From assembly GCF_018603905.1 (NCBI RefSeq), contig NZ_JAHFZZ010000043.1:1-59832 (forward strand): a stretch of 59,832 nucleotides of DNA, given 5' to 3'. The position numbers and the translations under genes were made by a program. The notes beneath the pieces are model-generated. The model was not told where the DNA came from. It saw only the letters and a program-made list of their open reading frames with translations, and searched no databases. The stretch comes from Nonomuraea sp. NEAU-A123 (GTDB taxonomy: Bacteria > Actinomycetota > Actinomycetes > Streptosporangiales > Streptosporangiaceae). This document shows, piece by piece, positions 56,596-59,832 of this stretch (position 1 is the first letter of the stretch; each line of letters opens with the position of its first letter).

Positions 56596-56657
56596 GCCGC
56601 GCCGGGCGCGTAGCGAGCCACCGTACAATCAGTTGTTAACCGAACGTGGGAGGACGG

Positions 56658-57253
56658 TTGGCAACGCGGCAGGAAAGACAGGCTCAGAGAAGCGGGCCTG
56701 TATCACTGGAACGCATCGAAGAAGCGGCGATCAAGCTCTTCAGCGAGAAGACCTACCCGGTCGTGGGCATGCGGGACATCAGTGACGCCGTCGGACTCGC
56801 CTCTACGTGCACATCAGAAAGAAAGAGGACCTGCTCCAGCGCATCGTGGAGAACGGCATCCAGCGCTACCTCGACGCGATCGAGCCGGTGGTGGAGTCGG
56901 ACCAGACCGCCCCGCAACGCCTCCGCGGCGCGATCAACGCGCACATGCGCGTCCTGGCCGACTCCCTGCAGCAGACCCGTGTCGCCTTCCATCAATGGAC
57001 CTACCTTGCCCCCGCCGGCAAGCGCCGCGTCGTCAAGCTCCGCCGCCGCTACGATGCCCTCCTCTCACAGATCATCGACGAGGGCATCGAGGTCGGCGAG
57101 TTCAAGGCGGTCAAGAGCGCGCGAGTGACGGTGCTCGCCATCATCGGCATGCTCAACTCGGCCACGGAATGGTTCTCCCCCACCGGCGAGCTCACCCATG
57201 AGCAAATCGCCGAGGTTCTCGCGGACGGCCTGCTCACCGGCCTGGAGGGTTGA
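56658..57253 (+). pseudogene. TetR-family regulator with frameshift (KstR2-like)
   Basis: TTG 56658 with GGGAGG upstream begins a TetR DNA-binding domain: I-E-E-A-A-I-K-L-F-S-E-K, then V-G-M-R-D-I-S-D-A-V-G-L. Near 56803 a few bases are missing within the recognition helix (the usual G-S-L-Y-V-H-I before K-K-E-D-L-L). The rest continues in another frame, V-H-I-R-K-K-E-D-L-L to the end of the ligand domain at 57253. The pattern resembles lipid-catabolism repressors, fitting the neighbouring beta-oxidation debris. Confidence 0.65.
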
Positions 57254-57260
57254 TGGAGGA

Positions 57261-58502
57261 TCAGTCGTCGATTGCCTGGTAGAGGGTGGTCCAGAAGTCG
57301 TGGATGACCCGCGCCGAATCCGGGGTGGACATCCCGGTCTGGGTGAGCAGGATGCCGACGAGCTGGTTGGCCGGGTCGGCGTATGTGGTGGTGCCGGCTC
57401 CGCCGTCCCAGCCAAACTGGCCGATGGGCGCGTAGTCACCGCGGTAGGTGCGCACCGTCATCCCGAAGCCCCAGCCGCCCTGCTGCCCCTGGCCGTGTGA
57501 GAGATGGACGACGCTGCGGGCCCAGGCCTGCAGGGCGGCATGTTGCTCGGGCGGGAGGCGGTTGGTGGTCATCAGCTCGACGGCGGGCCGGGACAGGATC
57601 CGCTGGGTCCCGTGCGTCCCGTGGTTGAGCAGCATCCGGAAGTAGGCGTGGTAGTCGTCGACGGTCGAGTCGAGTCCGCCGCCGCCTGACTGGAACGCCG
57701 GAGGCCGGCTGTGGTGTCCCCCTTCGGCCTCGTCCTCCACCTTGAACTCTCCGGTCTGCCAATCGGGGGCGTACAGGGGCGGCAGCCGGTCGATCTTGTC
57801 GGCGGGCACGTGGAACCCGGTGTCCTTCATCCCCAGCGGATCGAAGATGCGTTCGCGCAGGAACGTCTCGAACGACTGGCCGGTGACCCTGGCCACCAGC
57901 ACGCCGAGCACGTCGTCGCTGACGTTGTACAGCCACCGCTCTCCGGGCTGGTACATCAGCGGGAGCGTGCCCAGGCGGCGCATCCACTCATCCGGCCCCG
58001 GTTCGGGCAACAGCCATCCGTCCTCCTGGCCGTAAACCCCCTGCTCGAAGAACGCGCTCAGCATCGGAGCGGTCCGCGCCGTCATATCCAGTCCGAGCCC
58101 GCACGTGGAGGTCAGCAGGTCCCGTACGGTGATCGGCCGCCGCGCCGGCACGGTGTCCTCCAACGGGCCGTCGGGCCGCTTCAACACCTTACGGTCGGCG
58201 AGCTCGGGCAGCCACGGATCCACCGGGTCGTCCAGCCGCAGCCGGCACTCATCCAGCAGCACCATCGTCGCCGACACCGCGACCGGCTTGGTCGTCGAGG
58301 CCATCCGGAAGATGGTGTCGCGGCGCATCGGCGCGCCACCGTCATGGCGCATCGTCCCGATCGCTTCGACGTGCGTCTCACCGCCCCGGCCGACCAGGGC
58401 GACCAGTCCGGGAATCTTCCCGGACTCGACATGCCGTGTCAGCACCTCACGCAGCCTGCGCAGCCCTGCTTCGGAGAAGCCGCTGTTGCTTTTTCCCATC
58501 AT
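57261..58502 (-). CDS. serine hydrolase, class C beta-lactamase fold
   Basis: A 413-residue cytoplasmic-looking protein (no signal peptide). It belongs to the beta-lactamase/DD-peptidase-like esterase family. Active-site motifs are S69-T-T-K72 in M-A-S-T-T-K-P, Tyr-x-Asn in W-L-Y-N-V-S-D-D near 192, and G-G-A-G-T near 362 in place of K-T-G. The R-D-L-L-T-S-T-C-G-L segment near 125 is a family hallmark. ATG 58502 follows AAGGA. An esterase or lactone-hydrolase activity is most likely. It converges with the broken TetR gene; its 3' neighbour ends 8 bases away. Confidence 0.85.
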   Translation of the reverse strand: MMGKSNSGFSEAGLRRLREVLTRHVESGKIPGLVALVGRGGETHVEAIGTMRHDGGAPMRRDTIFRMASTTKPVAVSATMVLLDECRLRLDDPVDPWLPELADRKVLKRPDGPLEDTVPARRPITVRDLLTSTCGLGLDMTARTAPMLSAFFEQGVYGQEDGWLLPEPGPDEWMRRLGTLPLMYQPGERWLYNVSDDVLGVLVARVTGQSFETFLRERIFDPLGMKDTGFHVPADKIDRLPPLYAPDWQTGEFKVEDEAEGGHHSRPPAFQSGGGGLDSTVDDYHAYFRMLLNHGTHGTQRILSRPAVELMTTNRLPPEQHAALQAWARSVVHLSHGQGQQGGWGFGMTVRTYRGDYAPIGQFGWDGGAGTTTYADPANQLVGILLTQTGMSTPDSARVIHDFWTTLYQAIDD

Positions 58503-58682
58503 GAATTTCCTTACCTACTGTGTTAGATCTTGCTCAGTTCGCAGCTGTCGCCGTCTTGATGCCGCCGCTGACACGCGGCGAGAAGTAGTCAGCCGGGCAT
58601 GACCCCGTGGCCGTGTAGCTTCGACCGCCGTGCGGTAGTTCGGCGGACGTTGTCGTATGCGCGCCCGGTACTGACGCCGCCG

Positions 58683-59012
58683 TCATCTGCCTGCTTTGCG
58701 GAGCTGTTCGAGCCGTTCTGCGAGGAAGCTCCAGGTCCCCCAGAATTCTTCGAGATATTCCTGTCCTTGAGCGTTCAGGGAGTACACCTTGCGCGGCGGC
58801 CCCTTGTCGGACGGGACCTTCTCCACGTCGACCAGGCCGCGCCGCTCGATCCTGACCAGCAGCGCGTAGACGGTGCCCTCGGCGATGTCGGAGAAGCCCT
58901 GATCCCGCAGCCACGCCGTGATCTCGTAGCCGTACGCGGGCCGGCCGGACAGGATCGCCAGGACGATGCCCTCCAGCGTTCCCTTGAGCATCTCCGTCAT
59001 CTGCTTGCCCAT
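58683..59012 (-). CDS. PadR-family transcriptional regulator (second locus)
   Basis: A 109-residue winged-helix repressor with the same sequence plan as the PadR at 13790-14116: M-T-E-M-L-K-G-T-L-E-G-I-V-L, Y-G-Y-E-I-T-A-W-L, A-E-G-T-V-Y-A-L-L-V-R-I-E-R-R-G-L-V, and G-P-P-R-K-V-Y-S-L. GGAGG precedes ATG 59012. No DUF1048 partner follows; the 150 bases downstream hold none. Operator-like repeats upstream (59046-59084) share a 14-base site with the first locus. Confidence 0.85.
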   Translation of the reverse strand: MGKQMTEMLKGTLEGIVLAILSGRPAYGYEITAWLRDQGFSDIAEGTVYALLVRIERRGLVDVEKVPSDKGPPRKVYSLNAQGQEYLEEFWGTWSFLAERLEQLRKAGR

Positions 59013-59045
59013 GGAACACCCTCCTTTCAGCTACTCAATGCTGCT

Positions 59046-59084
59046 GACTACCGGTACAAAGTACCACCGACTACCAGTACATAG
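59046..59084. promoter_or_regulatory. PadR operator repeats, second locus
   Basis: Direct repeats GACTACCGGTACAAAG (59046-59061) and GACTACCAGTACATAG (59069-59084), 23 bases apart, with a palindrome GGTAC-AAA-GTACC (59053-59065) inside. AGTACCACCGACTA (59060-59073) matches the site at 14168-14181 in 13 of 14 bases. Confidence 0.6.
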
Positions 59085-59312
59085 CAACACTGAATAGCTG
59101 AGGCGCAGCGCTGCCTGTCGGCGTGCTTCGGCCGCCGGCTCCACGTCCAGCAGGCTGCCGCGGGCCGCCGGCACGCGACGGCAGCAGCACGACGATGAGC
59201 ACAGCGCCGAGCGCCACGCAGACCGCCCGAGTAGGGGTGTCGGTAAGAACGTGTCATGAGCCCCAAACGGCGTTGATCTTGTTGTGACTTGCCTGGTCAA
59301 TGCTGGGCGGAC

Positions 59313-59708
59313 ATGACGCACCCCACGATGCATATCGACGAGTTGGTCGAGCACTGGACGATCCTGGACGAAGAGCGTGACCTCGTCGCTGGCAAGCGCG
59401 GTGCCACGCGCCTCGCCTTCGCGATCTTGCTGAAGTTCTACACGCAGTACGGCCGTTTCCCGCGCGGACGCACGGAGCTGCCCGACCAGGTCGTCGAACA
59501 CGTGGCCAAGCAGGTCCAGGTGCCCGCCTCAGAGCTCGGCTTCTACGAGTGGTCCGGCTCTACGATCGAGTACCACCGCAATCAGATCCGCACGCACCTC
59601 GGCTTCCGCACCTGCTCAACCGCGGACGCGACGAAGGTGACGGTGTGGCTGGCCGAGAACGTCGCGCACGCTGAGCGACGGCCCGAGCGGGTGCGGGAAG
59701 AACTAGTC
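59313..59708 (+). pseudogene. Tn3-family transposase (DUF4158), N-terminal domain, interrupted
   Basis: From ATG 59313 a DUF4158 domain is clear: I-D-E-L-V-E-H-W-T-I-L-D-E-E-R, then G-A-T-R-L-A-F-A-I-L-L-K-F-Y-T-Q-Y-G-R-F-P, then W-S-G-S-T-I-E-Y-H-R-N-Q-I-R. Similarity stops after V-R-E-E-L near 59708, where an IS200/IS605-type end begins; the frame runs on to a meaningless stop at 59819. It belongs to a different subfamily from the fragment at 214-345. Confidence 0.75.
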
Positions 59709-59713
59709 AGCTT

Positions 59714-59733
59714 CTCGGCCGTAAACGACCGAG
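59714..59733. repeat. IS200/IS605-type end hairpin
   Basis: CTCGGCCG-TAAA-CGACCGAG, an 8-bp stem with one mismatch and a TAAA loop. It has the same loop and closing pairs as the hairpin at 163-182. It lies 45 bases beyond the stop of a TnpB tail read from the right edge. Confidence 0.6.
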
Positions 59734-59777
59734 CTTGCAGCTCCTCACCGTCGCTGGCTTCGGCGGCGAGGTCCGCG

Positions 59778-59832
59778 TCAGGCAGCGTGACTCACTGCCC
59801 AGTCCGCCACACCGCGTGAGGCGATGTTGCGG
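59778..59832 (-). CDS. tnpB: TnpB (IS200/IS605 accessory RNA-guided nuclease), C-terminal end only
   Basis: The minus strand from the window edge encodes R-N-I-A-S-R-G-V-A-D-W-A-V-S-H-A-A, then TGA. The A-R-N-I-A-x-R-G segment follows the last catalytic Asp in actinobacterial TnpB proteins. Only 17 residues are inside the window, so this rests on a short match plus the adjacent hairpin. Confidence 0.5.
   Translation of the reverse strand, partial: RNIASRGVADWAVSHAA

Noticed and set aside
59075..59240. Minus-strand frame with a hydrophobic helix resembling the end of an efflux protein
   Set aside because: One membrane-like helix and a tail are not enough to name a family, and the stop codon lies in the PadR operator region.
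59245..59275. Possible Tn3 terminal inverted repeat ahead of the right-edge transposase
   Set aside because: The GTGTCATGAGCCCC stretch looks like a transposon end, but no second copy was found in the window to pair with it.

Overview
The window reads as chromosomal accessory DNA from a high-GC actinomycete. The supporting signs are strong third-position GC, GTG and TTG starts, ATGA/GTGA gene overlaps, and families common in Streptosporangiales and Streptomycetales (CU044_5270, ECF42/DGPF, MmyB-type XRE regulators, Cpe/LpqF-like hydrolases). A Streptosporangiaceae or Nonomuraea-like host is an inference. I saw no rRNA, tRNA, CRISPR array or replication origin.

The layout is a patchwork of intact two- to four-gene modules separated by mobile-element and gene fragments. 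Both ends lie in IS200/IS605-type elements inserted into Tn3-family (DUF4158) transposase genes. Each of these elements carries a TAAA-tetraloop hairpin. Fragments of Tn3-type transposases recur at about 0.3, 11.9, 12.5, 19.2, 22.9, 38.6, 44.9 and 59.3 kb. Remnants of a serine resolvase (14.5 kb), an IS5-type transposase (12.3 kb) and tyrosine recombinases with an accessory protein (41.1, 49.9 and 53.1 kb) are also present.

Intact modules from left to right: YciO-type protein (0.6 kb); small secreted and membrane proteins and a mycothiol-dependent isomerase-like protein (1.8-3.9 kb); truncated aldehyde dehydrogenase (4.0-5.5); Rox-type rifampicin monooxygenase (5.9-7.4); MFS transporter plus DszC/SfnB-like flavin monooxygenase carrying a (VNG)7 repeat (8.7-11.1); PadR-DUF1048-DUF1048 operon (13.1-14.1); NIPSNAP protein (14.6); DUF308 membrane protein plus pyridine-nucleotide-disulfide oxidoreductase with a divergent TetR (15.8-18.8); DHFR-like reductase, DGPF/YCII protein and ECF42 sigma factor (19.5-21.7); FMN reductase with a divergent XRE regulator (23.3-25.1); DUF1062 protein; IclR, FAH-family hydrolase and FAD/Fe-S dehydrogenase operon (26.3-30.9); TetR with a TetX-like monooxygenase (31.3-33.2); LysR with EamA exporter, alpha/beta hydrolase and methyltransferase (33.2-37.2); XRE with accessory methionine aminopeptidase (37.4-38.5); HxlR with SnoaL-like protein and SDR (38.7-40.6); Cpe-like serine hydrolase (42.2-43.5); a wHTH/membrane-protein pair (43.9-44.7); PaoABC-like molybdenum dehydrogenase with AraC (45.2-49.6); BP74-like secreted protein (50.7); CU044_5270 with a nonsense-split ECF sigma factor (54.5-56.1); class C-type serine hydrolase (57.3-58.5); and a second PadR (58.7-59.0).

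Several neighbourhoods are decaying. The fdhA and aldo/keto reductase pair (51.7-52.6) and a lipid/CoA degradation remnant (53.8-57.3: acyl-CoA ligase, ferredoxin-reductase-like protein, thiolase/enoyl-CoA hydratase chimera, TetR) have lost internal sequence. The intact part is dominated by small redox, efflux and hydrolase modules, each beside its own one-component regulator and in many cases a readable palindromic operator. This looks like a xenobiotic or antibiotic stress-response archipelago built by repeated transposon insertion and deletion.
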